Shown piece after piece: positions 45,818 to 54,212 of a stretch of DNA of 64,000 bases. The notes below the pieces were generated by a model. The model saw only the letters and a program-made list of their open reading frames with translations, made no database searches and had not been told where the DNA came from. Position numbers and translations under genes: made by a program. This stretch comes from Oscillospiraceae bacterium. GTDB taxonomy: Bacteria > Bacillota > Clostridia > Oscillospirales > Acutalibacteraceae. Positions within the stretch are counted from its first letter, which is position 1, and each line of letters opens with the position of its first letter. The DNA lies in contig SVPY01000005.1 in assembly GCA_015065615.1 (NCBI GenBank), positions 1-64,000 of the forward strand. Direction: 5' to 3'.

Positions 45818-46997
45818 TTATGTTTTTCTCCTTAACTTCCATAATAAGCTTACCGTCGCTGAACACCGCGGTAACTTTATCGCCGACTTTTAATTTTTCA
45901 GCCTTGTTTATTACCTCTCCCTCTTTTTCCATAAAAGCATAACCGCGGGAAAGTGTTTTTAAGGGGCTGAGTTCATCAAGCTTGCCGCAAATATTACTTA
46001 ATTCGTGCTGCCTGTCGCTTAACTTCTTATTTATCAGCAGATTCATTTTTTCGCTTAAAATATTAAGCTCTTTGATTTTTTCGGCAAATATTTTTTCGGG
46101 AGTATTGAACCTGCCTTCACTTGTAAGTGTATCGAGATAAAGCTTAAGCCTTTCTATTCTGTTCATAACAGCATTTTCCATATAATCGAAGCTGTTTATA
46201 ACCGAATCCATAATTTCATATATATCGGGGCTTACAAGTTCAGCCGCCGCCGAGGGCGTAGGCGCTCTTAAATCAGAAACAAAATCGCAAATAGTAAAAT
46301 CAGTCTCGTGACCTACTGCTGAAATAACCACGGTTTCACAGGCGTATATGGCTCTTGCAAGCTCCTCATTATTGAAAGCGGATAAATCTTCCTTTGCTCC
46401 GCCTCCTCTGCCGATAATAATTACGTCAGCTTTTTTATCGGCTGATTTTACTTTTTCGGTAAGCTCTTTTGATGCAAACTCGCCCTGAACCGATGCAGGG
46501 AATAAAAGAACTTCAGCGCAAGGCCAGCGCCTTCTTAAAATGTTTAAAATATCCTGAAGCGCCGCGCCGTTTCTTGAAGTAACTACGGCTATTTTCTCGG
46601 GAAATAAGGGAAGCGGACGCTGTTTATTAAACAGACCTTCTTTATTAAGCTTTTCTTTAAGCTGTTCAAAAGCAAGAGCTTCGCTGCCGAGGCCGTCCGG
46701 CTGCATACTTTTTACATAAAGCTGATACTGCCCCGCCGCATCGTAAAGAGATATTTTACCTGAAACTATTACTTTCAGTCCATCCTCGGGCTTAAATTTA
46801 AGCCTTGCCGCGGCATCACTGAACATTACTGCTTTAATAAGACTTTTACCGTCGGTTAAAGAAAAATATACGTGACCCGACTTATAATGGCGGGTACAGT
46901 TTGTTATCTCACCTGTAATAAAAACACTTTTAAGTACGTTATCGGTATCAAGAAGCGTTTTTATATATGTGTTTAACTGAGTTACGGTTAAAACCAT
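45807..46997 (-). CDS. xseA: Exodeoxyribonuclease VII large subunit
   Basis: 396 residues: N-terminal OB-fold (LNTYIKTLLDTDNVLKSVFITGEI), then the catalytic domain with VTSRNGAALQDILNILRRRWP, IIIGRGGGAKEDLSAFNNEELARAI and VGHETDFTICDFVSDLRAPTPSAAAEL. It follows the TsaD paralogue by 25 nt. Confidence 0.97.
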   Translation of the reverse strand: MVLTVTQLNTYIKTLLDTDNVLKSVFITGEITNCTRHYKSGHVYFSLTDGKSLIKAVMFSDAAARLKFKPEDGLKVIVSGKISLYDAAGQYQLYVKSMQPDGLGSEALAFEQLKEKLNKEGLFNKQRPLPLFPEKIAVVTSRNGAALQDILNILRRRWPCAEVLLFPASVQGEFASKELTEKVKSADKKADVIIIGRGGGAKEDLSAFNNEELARAIYACETVVISAVGHETDFTICDFVSDLRAPTPSAAAELVSPDIYEIMDSVINSFDYMENAVMNRIERLKLYLDTLTSEGRFNTPEKIFAEKIKELNILSEKMNLLINKKLSDRQHELSNICGKLDELSPLKTLSRGYAFMEKEGEVINKAEKLKVGDKVTAVFSDGKLIMEVKEKNINEN

Positions 46998-47022
46998 TTT
47001 ACTTTTTCCTATGCTTTAGTTA

Positions 47023-47964
47023 TTAAAGTAATTCACCGCTTTTTACAGCCGCAAGAACAGCCGTGCCGTATGCATTGTCCGAAGAATACTGCGGCTCTGT
47101 GAAAAGAGCGCCGTATTTTTCAGTCATATATTTTCTCATAAGGGAATTTGAGGATACGCCGCCTGAAAATACGATGGGGGTATCTTTTCCGTAATCGTTT
47201 AAAAGCTCTTCAAGACAGCCGTCTATGGACTTTATAATGCTCATTATAACGAATTTCGCAACGTCCTCTTTAGGTGTGCCCGCTTCTATCATAGCTTCGC
47301 ATCTATTCTGTACACCTGAAAGAGAAAAATTACTGTTTATCATAGAAGGCCTTATTTTAAATTCTGCGGTAGATTTTGAAGCAAGCTCATCTACATATTT
47401 ACCTGCAGGGAAAGGCATACCGAGAAGCACTCCCACTCTGTCAATAGCCTGACCTGCTTTAAGGTCAAGAGATGCAGCTACGGCAGTACAAACGGGTAAT
47501 TTGTCACTGTCGGGGGCTACCATTAAAGCTTCTGTAGTACCGCCTGAAATATGAAAAGCCAAAAATTCTCTTTTTAAAAGATCCATTCTGCCGCAGGAAT
47601 AAAGCGCAGCGGCAACGTGACCCTGCTGATGTGAAAATTTATATAAGGGAACGTTTAAAGCGGATGAGAGCATACTTGCAGCGCCCTCACCTGCCAAAAA
47701 GCAAGGCATATAGGATTCTTTATTGGAACGGGGTCTGTCGCTTACACCTATAGCGCTTATTTTTTCATTACCCAATACCTTAAAAGCCTCTTCCACTATT
47801 GAAGGAAGCTGTTTAACGTGGTGAAATACAGCTTCGCTCTGACGAAGACCGATTTTGCCTTCCTCTACGGGCAAAAGCTTTTTACCGTTAAAATTAACTT
47901 TGCCGCACAAAGCAGCGGAAGTTGTATAATTGCTTGTATCTATACCGAGAAACGTTTTTTCCAT
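47023..47964 (-). CDS. TsaD/Kae1-like paralogue (Gcp-like, M22 fold)
   Basis: A 313-residue ASKHA-fold protein. LGIDTSNYTTSAAL at the N-terminus, the metal-binding pair in SHQQGH (HxxxH), HISGGTTEALMV and FSGGVSSNSLMRKY are all TsaD-like. The sequence is divergent from true TsaD (for example SNFSLSGVQNRCEAM) and lacks tsaB/tsaE neighbours. Clostridia often carry such a second copy next to nusB/xseA. It may not make t6A; function unknown. Confidence 0.85.
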   Translation of the reverse strand: MEKTFLGIDTSNYTTSAALCGKVNFNGKKLLPVEEGKIGLRQSEAVFHHVKQLPSIVEEAFKVLGNEKISAIGVSDRPRSNKESYMPCFLAGEGAASMLSSALNVPLYKFSHQQGHVAAALYSCGRMDLLKREFLAFHISGGTTEALMVAPDSDKLPVCTAVAASLDLKAGQAIDRVGVLLGMPFPAGKYVDELASKSTAEFKIRPSMINSNFSLSGVQNRCEAMIEAGTPKEDVAKFVIMSIIKSIDGCLEELLNDYGKDTPIVFSGGVSSNSLMRKYMTEKYGALFTEPQYSSDNAYGTAVLAAVKSGELL

Positions 47965-47978
47965 ATTTATACCCTGAT

Positions 47979-48392
47979 TCAGTTATTTTTTTCTGCCAAT
48001 TCTTCGTTTTTTGCCACGCTTGAAAGCACGCCGTTAATGTAGGGAGCATCGTCCTTACCGCCGTATGTTTTAGCAAGTTCAACGGCTTCGTTTATGGAAA
48101 CGCCAACGGGAATACTCTCGTCATAAAGAAGTTCCCATACTGCAAGTCTTAAAAGAGCCACGCTCACCTTGGAAAGACGTGAAAAAGTCCATCTCTTAAG
48201 GTTTCTTTTTATTACTTCGTCGATTTTTTCTTCGTTTTCATAAATGCCTTCAACGTGCTTCTTTATAAACTCATTAAGTTCTATACCTCTTGATTCAGCG
48301 GCATTTTCGAGGATCTCCTCAATGGTCTCCCCTGTTACAGCTCTTTCAAAAAGTATTGCAAATGTAAGTTCTCTGGATTCTTTTCTTGTCAT
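47979..48392 (-). CDS. nusB: Transcription antitermination factor NusB
   Basis: A 137-residue helical RNA-binding protein starting MTRKESRELTFAILFE. The C-terminal SIPVGVSINEAVELAKTYGGKDDAPYINGVLSS is the NusB signature. With NusE it binds boxA RNA during rRNA antitermination. GGTGAT sits about 5 nt before the ATG. A promoter-leader-terminator module precedes it (48417-48535). Confidence 0.95.
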   Translation of the reverse strand: MTRKESRELTFAILFERAVTGETIEEILENAAESRGIELNEFIKKHVEGIYENEEKIDEVIKRNLKRWTFSRLSKVSVALLRLAVWELLYDESIPVGVSINEAVELAKTYGGKDDAPYINGVLSSVAKNEELAEKNN

Positions 48393-48416
48393 AATTAATC
48401 ACCGGTCCAATTAAAT

Positions 48417-48451
48417 AATAAAAAAGGTTCACCTTTATGCCGGTGAACCTT
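48417..48451 (-). terminator. Intrinsic terminator between spoIIIAH and nusB
   Basis: Perfect 10-bp stem AAGGTTCACC/GGTGAACCTT (48442-48451 with 48424-48433), 8-nt loop, TTTTTT. It ends spoIIIA transcripts and also the leader transcript of nusB. Confidence 0.93.
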
Positions 48452-48501
48452 AAATTTTGATATAAGTATCGCTATACAGTTTTCAAGTTTCACTATCGGC
48501 T
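48452..48501 (-). promoter_or_regulatory. Leader of nusB with boxA-like motif
   Basis: Transcript from the promoter at 48507-48535 begins near 48500 and carries AACTTGAAAACTG (48477-48489), like the Firmicutes rRNA boxA core CTTTGAAAACT. It then meets the terminator before nusB. A regulatory function is inferred only. Confidence 0.5.
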
Positions 48502-48506
48502 TTTTT

Positions 48507-48535
48507 ATTATACACGCTTTTGCTCCGATAGTCAA
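48507..48535 (-). promoter_or_regulatory. Near-consensus sigma-A promoter before nusB
   Basis: TTGACT (48530-48535), 17-bp spacer, TATAAT (48507-48512). The -35 begins 3 nt after the spoIIIAH stop codon. Confidence 0.88.
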
Positions 48536-48537
48536 CC

Positions 48538-49155
48538 TCAGCCTATTTCAGTTACGGTAATTTTATCTGTAGTAAGGGAAGTTTCTTTCGTAATAATATC
48601 CTGAATTGCAAGAATATTATCCCCAACCTTATCAACTATAATACTGCAGCCGTCGTCGCTTAAATATACAACAACGTCATTAATACCCTTAGCCTTTATA
48701 AGAGTTTCGATATTTGACTCTTTTACCATATTCTGTGCAATTATTGAAGCTTCATCAATAGCTTTCTTTTTAGCTTCGCTATCCGCTTCAACATCGTTTA
48801 ACACTTCGTCAAGCAGCTCCAGCGCGCTTTCTCTTGAATTCTGACGGTCTAACCGCGCTTGAGAAAGTGAAGAACTTACTTCGTAAGCGTCGTACACATC
48901 CGCCTCATCAACCGCTTCTATTTCATCATTTACGGTTTCAACATCAATATATGAACTGTTTACGAGCTCGGCTATACCGAGGGGGCTGTATTCACTTTTT
49001 TCTTCACTGTTTTCAGTATATTCCGTTCCTTGTGTAGAAACAGGAACGGTGCTCGGAGAAGTAAACTGCCAGTTAAGATACACCGTGGCGCCTAAAGCCA
49101 ATATAAGCGCCGCAAGGGTTATTTGTTTTTTACCGAGTTTTTCAAATTTTTTCAT
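48538..49155 (-). CDS. spoIIIAH: Stage III sporulation protein AH
   Basis: 205 residues: an N-terminal membrane helix (QITLAALILALGATVYLNWQF, residues 11-31), an acidic linker and the C-terminal ring-forming domain (SQARLDRQNSRESALELLDEV...). It links with SpoIIQ in the forespore to build the feeding-tube channel. Last gene of the operon, followed by the terminator at 48417-48451. Confidence 0.93.
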   Translation of the reverse strand: MKKFEKLGKKQITLAALILALGATVYLNWQFTSPSTVPVSTQGTEYTENSEEKSEYSPLGIAELVNSSYIDVETVNDEIEAVDEADVYDAYEVSSSLSQARLDRQNSRESALELLDEVLNDVEADSEAKKKAIDEASIIAQNMVKESNIETLIKAKGINDVVVYLSDDGCSIIVDKVGDNILAIQDIITKETSLTTDKITVTEIG

Positions 49156-49232
49156 AACATACTCCTTTGTACCGTAAAAATCTCTTAAATTTATATATTA
49201 TGTTTATTTAAGCCTTATTAATTTTATTACAT

Positions 49233-49760
49233 TTAATTTGAATAAAAAGGAACAACGGAGACCTGTGAAGTTTTAATTCCAAGCACCTTTATTACGGCAT
49301 CTATTATCTGTTCCTTTATTATCGGGTCTCTGCCTCTTTTGGTTACTACCACCACACCTTTTATTTCAGGCTCAATCTCTTTTAATATCAGAGCATTCTG
49401 GCTTTGTGAAGAATTTTTTACAATAACGTATTCTTCATCTGTATCATCCCCTTTTTTAAACACTTCTTTTGCATATACTTTTTCCGTGGATGTTTCTGCG
49501 GTTATCATAATTTTCACGTCACTCTCTCCTGTTACCGCGCATATTATCTCCGAAAGCGAGGCTTCAAGATCATCCACATATTCATTTAAACTGATAGCTT
49601 CACTTTCTTTTACGTTGACTTCTGTTTCATTCTTACTTTCTTTACCTGCAAAAAGTAAAATAACTACTCCCGATAATCCTATTACCAAAAGAATTTTTTG
49701 AGTTAAACTTAATTTACTTAAAGACGTTTTTATATAATTACTGAAATTTTTACTATCCAT
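49233..49760 (-). CDS. spoIIIAG: Stage III sporulation protein AG
   Basis: 175 residues. Membrane helix at about 21-38, then the ring-building motif domain with DDLEASLSEIICAVTGESDVKIMI and EIKGVVVVTKRGRDPIIKEQI. Forms part of the SpoIIIA secretion-like ring in the mother-cell membrane. Overlaps AF by 8 bp. Confidence 0.92.
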   Translation of the reverse strand: MDSKNFSNYIKTSLSKLSLTQKILLVIGLSGVVILLFAGKESKNETEVNVKESEAISLNEYVDDLEASLSEIICAVTGESDVKIMITAETSTEKVYAKEVFKKGDDTDEEYVIVKNSSQSQNALILKEIEPEIKGVVVVTKRGRDPIIKEQIIDAVIKVLGIKTSQVSVVPFYSN

Positions 49761-50220
49761 CAGCCACTATCTCCGTTTTAAAATTTTGGGAATATTTAAA
49801 AAGTTCATTTATAACTATTTTCGCTCTTTCGATATCACTTTTATATTTTAGTTTAATTATCAGAGAGTCTACAGAGACTTCCCCATTTTCATCCATCTTA
49901 AGTAATGGCTCAATTTTTTCACATTCGATATACACAGAATTCAAAGCCGTTTTAATTCTCTCAGCCAGTATCTTCTCTGTTTCGCTTAAATAAACTTCAC
50001 TTACTTCCGTTTCGTTTATGTAGTCTTGGTTTACGTTATATTCAAAGTCTGTAATATTATATAAACTTCCCAAATTAAGAATTACGCTTAAAAACACGTA
50101 CACTGTTATTATATTTATGCTCCATTTCAGAGCCTTTTCATTTGGAAATACACTGCCTATAATATCTGCAGTAAGGAATGCAAGACATATTTTCATTACT
50201 TCATTATAGAATTCATTCAT
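49753..50220 (-). CDS. spoIIIAF: Stage III sporulation protein AF
   Basis: 155 residues: two N-terminal membrane segments (CLAFLTADIIGSVFP and INIITVYVFLSVILNLGSL) and a soluble C-terminal domain with ring-building-like folding. Identified mainly by position between AE and AG and by the two-helix topology. Confidence 0.88.
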   Translation of the reverse strand: MNEFYNEVMKICLAFLTADIIGSVFPNEKALKWSINIITVYVFLSVILNLGSLYNITDFEYNVNQDYINETEVSEVYLSETEKILAERIKTALNSVYIECEKIEPLLKMDENGEVSVDSLIIKLKYKSDIERAKIVINELFKYSQNFKTEIVADG

Positions 50221-50242
50221 TTTTTTAATCCTTCTTGATTTC

Positions 50243-51337
50243 TTATTTTACAAGAGTAATCAAAATAGCTGCGCTGATAACCGAAACAGATACCATTGTA
50301 AAGCTGCAGGCAAGCATAAGCTTATAAATTGATATACACCCGTTTATAAGTGAATTCAGCTTATTTATGTTAAAAAGCTCACAAATAATATTTATTGCGA
50401 TAAGCGAAAACATATTAAGGGAACATTTAATTACCACGGGAACAAATATAAAAATCACAGCAAGAATACCAAAGGCGCCCGCTCCTGACTTTATAACTGC
50501 AAGTCCTCCCTGCACCGCTGAGAGAGCATCCCCTAAGGCAGAGCCTACGATAGGAACAGCCGTTGATACTGCAAGTCTTGCGCTTTTCATAGTAAACGCA
50601 TCTGTATTTGATGTAATAACCGTCTGCAGCGACGTTACGGCGGAAAAAACCGTTACAGTAAGTACCAGAGTCCATTTCACCGCCTTCTGTATATTATCGT
50701 TAACTTTATTGAAGCTTCTTCCCGAGACTGCGGAAGCAAGGCAAAGCGATAGCATTATGGGAATCAACGGAAGAGCTACTACCGTTACAACAAAGTCCGC
50801 CGCCTGCGCCGCAAATAAAGTGAGCGAAGTATAGGATGCAGCTGTTACTGTTTTTCCCGAAAACGTAATTATGCCCGCATATATAGGTATTGAAGTCTTT
50901 ATAAATACGGATAAAGATTCGCACGCCGTGCTTACGGCATCGCTCACCCTTATGATTACGGGATAAATTATAAAAGCTCCTGCAGCGATAAATGCAAAAT
51001 CAGAAACGTTATTTTCTGTATCAAAGGTGCCTAAAAGCGACGATAAAATACAGATAACGGATAACAAAATGAAGTTTTCACTTACCGAAGGCAGAGAACT
51101 GCCGAATATAAATTCAATTGTTTCAATAATTTCTTCGTAATCAGGATTACCGGCTGTGGAGTAATCAACTTCAGCCATAGAAAGATATTCGCTTGTTTCG
51201 CTGTCAATAGCGCTGTAAAGCTCATCTAAATTAAGTTTCTCATTAATGCTATCCGCTTCGGCTTTTACACTTGGGTTAAATAATATTGTTATAAATATAA
51301 AGGCAATAACCGTTATAACTTTCTTTACTTTTTTCAT
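50243..51337 (-). CDS. spoIIIAE: Stage III sporulation protein AE
   Basis: A 364-residue multi-pass membrane protein with an N-terminal signal sequence (KKVITVIAFIFITILF) and about seven hydrophobic segments, including VPIVGSALGDALSAVQGG, a family hallmark. Candidate channel component. Start set at ATG 51337, 4 nt after the AD stop; a longer start would overlap AD. Confidence 0.93.
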   Translation of the reverse strand: MKKVKKVITVIAFIFITILFNPSVKAEADSINEKLNLDELYSAIDSETSEYLSMAEVDYSTAGNPDYEEIIETIEFIFGSSLPSVSENFILLSVICILSSLLGTFDTENNVSDFAFIAAGAFIIYPVIIRVSDAVSTACESLSVFIKTSIPIYAGIITFSGKTVTAASYTSLTLFAAQAADFVVTVVALPLIPIMLSLCLASAVSGRSFNKVNDNIQKAVKWTLVLTVTVFSAVTSLQTVITSNTDAFTMKSARLAVSTAVPIVGSALGDALSAVQGGLAVIKSGAGAFGILAVIFIFVPVVIKCSLNMFSLIAINIICELFNINKLNSLINGCISIYKLMLACSFTMVSVSVISAAILITLVK

Positions 51338-51341
51338 TCTT

Positions 51342-51722
51342 TTAATTTCCGCTTGAAATATCACCGAGCAAACCAAGAATCTGCTCAACTATAGGGAGAG
51401 TTATTAGTATTATGCTTGTTTTTGTAATAAGCGACGCTGTAAAGCTTAATAGCTTTTCACCTGCATCATCACAAGCCGAGATCAGAATTTTGGAAATAAG
51501 GGTTATCCCCAGTGCCTTCAGAGGTATTTCAAATATCTCACCGTTAAGTGTAAAGTTATTCAGCCTTACAATTATATTTTCAAATCCCGTTAGGCTTTCC
51601 GAAATAATAATAACCGCTGCTGTAAAAGCTATAATTATCCCTATAACACTGTCATGCTTTTTTACAAATAAAACAGCAAACAAAACTGCCAGCAAAAACA
51701 AACTGTAAACTGTATGATTCAT
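51342..51722 (-). CDS. spoIIIAD: Stage III sporulation protein AD
   Basis: A 126-residue polytopic membrane protein with IPLKALGITLISKILISACDDAGEKLLS, typical of AD (related to AC and FliQ-type export proteins). Overlaps AC by 4 bp. Confidence 0.92.
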   Translation of the reverse strand: MNHTVYSLFLLAVLFAVLFVKKHDSVIGIIIAFTAAVIIISESLTGFENIIVRLNNFTLNGEIFEIPLKALGITLISKILISACDDAGEKLLSFTASLITKTSIILITLPIVEQILGLLGDISSGN

Positions 51723-51913
51723 AAGTCAAACAGATTTTTTATAGTGTCAAAAAGTACGCTGATTTCATTTATTATCATCATCAGTACCACAATCAAACCC
51801 GCTATCGTGGTCATCATCGCCTGGTCATCCCTGCCGCTTCTTGTAAGAAGCTGATTCAGCACAGCCACGATAATACCTATTGCGGCTATTTTAAATATAA
51901 GATCCACGTCCAT
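51719..51913 (-). CDS. spoIIIAC: Stage III sporulation protein AC
   Basis: 64 residues, two membrane helices: IFKIAAIGIIVAVLNQLLTRSGRDDQAMMTTIAGLIVVL is the AC signature, with the conserved SGRDDQA loop between them. Confidence 0.93.
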   Translation of the reverse strand: MDVDLIFKIAAIGIIVAVLNQLLTRSGRDDQAMMTTIAGLIVVLMMIINEISVLFDTIKNLFDL

Positions 51914-51940
51914 TATATATATCCCTTCCTTTTCTTTTAC

Positions 51941-52417
51941 TTATATCAAAAGCATAGCAACCGCAAAGGATATAAAAAGAGAATATATTATATATATTTT
52001 TCCCTTCTTCTCAAAATTTTCTTTTGCGCTCATATACTTCGTATGAATTTTATTTATGTAATTATCGGTTATTACTTTGCTTGATTCTGTATCTGTTTTG
52101 CTGAATTCATCTATAAATCTGCCGATAAAGTGCACGTCCTCATTGTTATTAAAAAAATATTCGGCTGTTTCTTTCCATACTTTATCAAGCACCTCGTAAG
52201 ATTTATTATTCTCCGTTATTTTTTTAGCTACAGGGTTTTCAGATTCGGCAAATATCATATAGATATCGTCAAAAGCGTAAGAAATACCGATATTAATCTC
52301 TTTCAGTAAATTTTCGTAATGTTCCAAAAACCTTACGCGCTTTTCTGTTTCTTTATACTTATTCAGCCCGAATATAATTCCGCTTGTTATAATCATAAGT
52401 AAACCTATGAATTTCAT
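51941..52417 (-). CDS. spoIIIAB: Stage III sporulation protein AB
   Basis: 158 residues, one N-terminal and one C-terminal membrane helix with a helical domain between (RVRFLEHYENLLKEINIGISYAF), like GspF-type assembly proteins. Overlaps AA by 59 bp. Confidence 0.9.
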   Translation of the reverse strand: MKFIGLLMIITSGIIFGLNKYKETEKRVRFLEHYENLLKEINIGISYAFDDIYMIFAESENPVAKKITENNKSYEVLDKVWKETAEYFFNNNEDVHFIGRFIDEFSKTDTESSKVITDNYINKIHTKYMSAKENFEKKGKIYIIYSLFISFAVAMLLI

Positions 52418-53258
52418 TTAATTCCTCTATATCGTATATTCTTTTTATCTTTCCCGGAGTACTTCTTGAATCAAGCTGTATAACTGTTCTGAATGCGCCT
52501 GTAGAAAGCAAGCTGTAAAGGGCAGGTCTTAAGGCGGTATTCAAAACGTTTCCGTGTGCGGACGCGATAAGCGCCACGCCGGAAGACATAGCATATTCCA
52601 CCGTATGAATGTCACTCCCGTCCAGCTCGTCGCAAACCACTATCTGCGGTGACATATTTTTAATAAGCTGCATGATTCCTTCTTCTTTTCCCACACCCAA
52701 AAGCACGTCGCATTCAGAACCTGTATATAATTCATATCTCTCGTCAATTACCGACAGTCTGTATCTTTTTTCAAGACTTGTAATCAAATCTTTAAGCACC
52801 GTGGTTTTACCTGAAGATGGCTCGCCCACCACCAAAGCTCCGTAAAGCAGTTTATCTTTACAGGCTCGTATAATCCCATCTGCCGCACCTTCTATTTTTC
52901 GTGGTATTCTTATATTTAATGACGATACGTTTTTATATCCCGTTAATCTCTTTTCTTTATTTATTGCTGTGCCGCAAATTCCGCAGCGGTATTTATTATC
53001 TATAATTATAAAGCCTTTTCTTATCTCTTCCCCGTGTTTATATAAGGAATAGCCGCACAGCTTTATAATGAGGTCACATATCTGCTTTTCACTTAAAATC
53101 AGATCAGTTTTATATTTATCCCTGTATGTAAATACGGAAACAGGTTTATTTACCGATATATGTATGTCCGTTGCTTCTTTTTTTATATTCTCAGGCACAT
53201 TAGGTACATCAACGCCGCATCTTATCAGGATTGATGTAATATTATCATAATCATTCAT
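52359..53258 (-). CDS. spoIIIAA: Stage III sporulation protein AA, ATPase
   Basis: A 299-residue secretion-type ATPase. Walker A GEPSSGKTTVLKD, Walker B IVVCDELDG and the GASAHG-like ALIASAHG segment are present. Powers the SpoIIIA-SpoIIQ channel from the mother cell. It is first in the operon; the 5' region contains a 15-bp inverted repeat (53282-53327). Sigma-E control is expected from the family. Confidence 0.94.
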   Translation of the reverse strand: MNDYDNITSILIRCGVDVPNVPENIKKEATDIHISVNKPVSVFTYRDKYKTDLILSEKQICDLIIKLCGYSLYKHGEEIRKGFIIIDNKYRCGICGTAINKEKRLTGYKNVSSLNIRIPRKIEGAADGIIRACKDKLLYGALVVGEPSSGKTTVLKDLITSLEKRYRLSVIDERYELYTGSECDVLLGVGKEEGIMQLIKNMSPQIVVCDELDGSDIHTVEYAMSSGVALIASAHGNVLNTALRPALYSLLSTGAFRTVIQLDSRSTPGKIKRIYDIEELNEIHRFTYDYNKRNYIRAE

Positions 53259-53281
53259 TTTATTAATCCTTCCGCTTCAAT

Positions 53282-53327
53282 GCTTTGTCCTATTTATACT
53301 GCACTTATCATTTAAATAGAACAAAGC
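53282..53327. repeat. 15-bp inverted repeat upstream of spoIIIAA
   Basis: Arms 53282-53296 and 53313-53327, pairing over 15 positions with one G-T, 16-nt loop. On the plus strand TTTTT follows (53328-53332), so it can act as a terminator toward the XRE gene; on the minus strand it lies in the spoIIIAA 5' region. Confidence 0.7.
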
Positions 53328-53339
53328 TTTTTAAATGAG

Positions 53340-53368
53340 TTGACGAAATTGAAGTATTTTATTATAAT
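53340..53368 (+). promoter_or_regulatory. Sigma-A promoter of the XRE gene
   Basis: TTGACG (53340-53345), 17-bp spacer, TATAAT (53363-53368). Confidence 0.88.
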
Positions 53369-53402
53369 AAACGTGTAAGAATATAAGGAGATGTTTTTTA
53401 AC

Positions 53403-53984
53403 TTGAAAGAACTTAATATAATTATAGCCGAAAACATAACAAGACTTCGTACCGCTAAGCAGCTTACACAGCTTGAACTTGCCAATATGCTTAGTTATTC
53501 AGATAAATCTGTATCCAAATGGGAGCGCGGTGAAAGTATACCGGATGCTTACGTACTTAAAAAAATCAGCGAAATTTTCTCCGTAAGCATTGATTTTATT
53601 TTTACTGAACACAAAGACGAGGAGTTCAGAAAGAAACCTATAAGAAAATACAAGCACGACAGAGGCACAATTACAAAAATTGTTATCTGCGGAATATGGA
53701 CCCTTGCCCTTGCTTTATTTGTTATATTTAATTATTTAGGCTACACACAGTGGCTTATTTTCGCATACACTTTACCTGTTACTTTGGTTGTTCTTATTAT
53801 CCTTAATTCTATATGGGGAAACAGGAGGCATAATGTTTTTGTGATTTCAGGTTTAGTCTGGAGTTCACTTTTAGCAATTTATCTTACCTTTTTATCTGCG
53901 AATATCTGGAAAATTTTCCTTTTAGGCATACCTGCCCAAATTATCATTTATCTCTCTTTTCGCATTAAAAAGAAGCAATCTTAA
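53403..53984 (+). CDS. XRE-family regulator with C-terminal membrane domain
   Basis: 193 residues. N-terminal helix-turn-helix of the Xre/Cro type (ITRLRTAKQLTQLELANMLSYSDKSVSKWERGESIPD, residues about 11-47) and a C-terminal half with four hydrophobic segments. TTG at 53403 follows GGAGAT at a good distance; the ATG at 53391 lies inside that ribosome binding site. A membrane-tethered regulator; its signal and targets are unknown. Stand-alone unit with promoter and terminator. Confidence 0.88.
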   Translation: MKELNIIIAENITRLRTAKQLTQLELANMLSYSDKSVSKWERGESIPDAYVLKKISEIFSVSIDFIFTEHKDEEFRKKPIRKYKHDRGTITKIVICGIWTLALALFVIFNYLGYTQWLIFAYTLPVTLVVLIILNSIWGNRRHNVFVISGLVWSSLLAIYLTFLSANIWKIFLLGIPAQIIIYLSFRIKKKQS

Positions 53985-54016
53985 TAATTTCACCTTCAAT
54001 TTTTGGCTTAAACACT

Positions 54017-54046
54017 GGACTCTACTGATTGTAGAGTCCTATTTTC
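54017..54046 (+). terminator. Terminator of the XRE gene
   Basis: Perfect 9-bp stem GGACTCTAC/GTAGAGTCC (54017-54025, 54031-54039), 5-nt loop, then TATTTT. Confidence 0.85.
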
Positions 54047-54098
54047 ATCTCTCTACTCCTTTATTTTTGTTCGTAGAGAAATTAATTTTAGCAGTAGT

Positions 54099-54127
54099 TT
54101 GTAATTTCACCCTATTTGCTGTATAAT
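54099..54127 (+). promoter_or_regulatory. Sigma-A promoter of degV
   Basis: TTGTAA (54099-54104), 17-bp spacer, TATAAT (54122-54127). Confidence 0.8.
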
Positions 54128-54175
54128 TTATTTAACTTTGTATTTATAATTTATGTTCAATTCAAACAAGTAAAG

Positions 54176-54202
54176 AAGGAGAACCTTTGTGTGGACAAAG
54201 GT
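54176..54202 (+). promoter_or_regulatory. Hairpin between ribosome binding site and start of degV
   Basis: AAGGAGA (54176-54182) is followed by a perfect 8-bp hairpin ACCTTTGT-GTGG-ACAAAGGT (54183-54202). Looping it out would place the ribosome binding site 10 nt from ATG 54213. Confidence 0.6.
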
Positions 54203-54212
54203 AAGAAACACT

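Noticed and set aside
48482-48531. Inverted repeat ACTATCGG/CCGATAGT after spoIIIAH as a terminator
   Set aside because: Its arms span the promoter of nusB and no T-run follows; treated as promoter sequence.
53391-53402. ATG 53391 as start of the XRE gene
   Set aside because: It is part of the ribosome binding site GGAGATG; the TTG at 53403 is better spaced.
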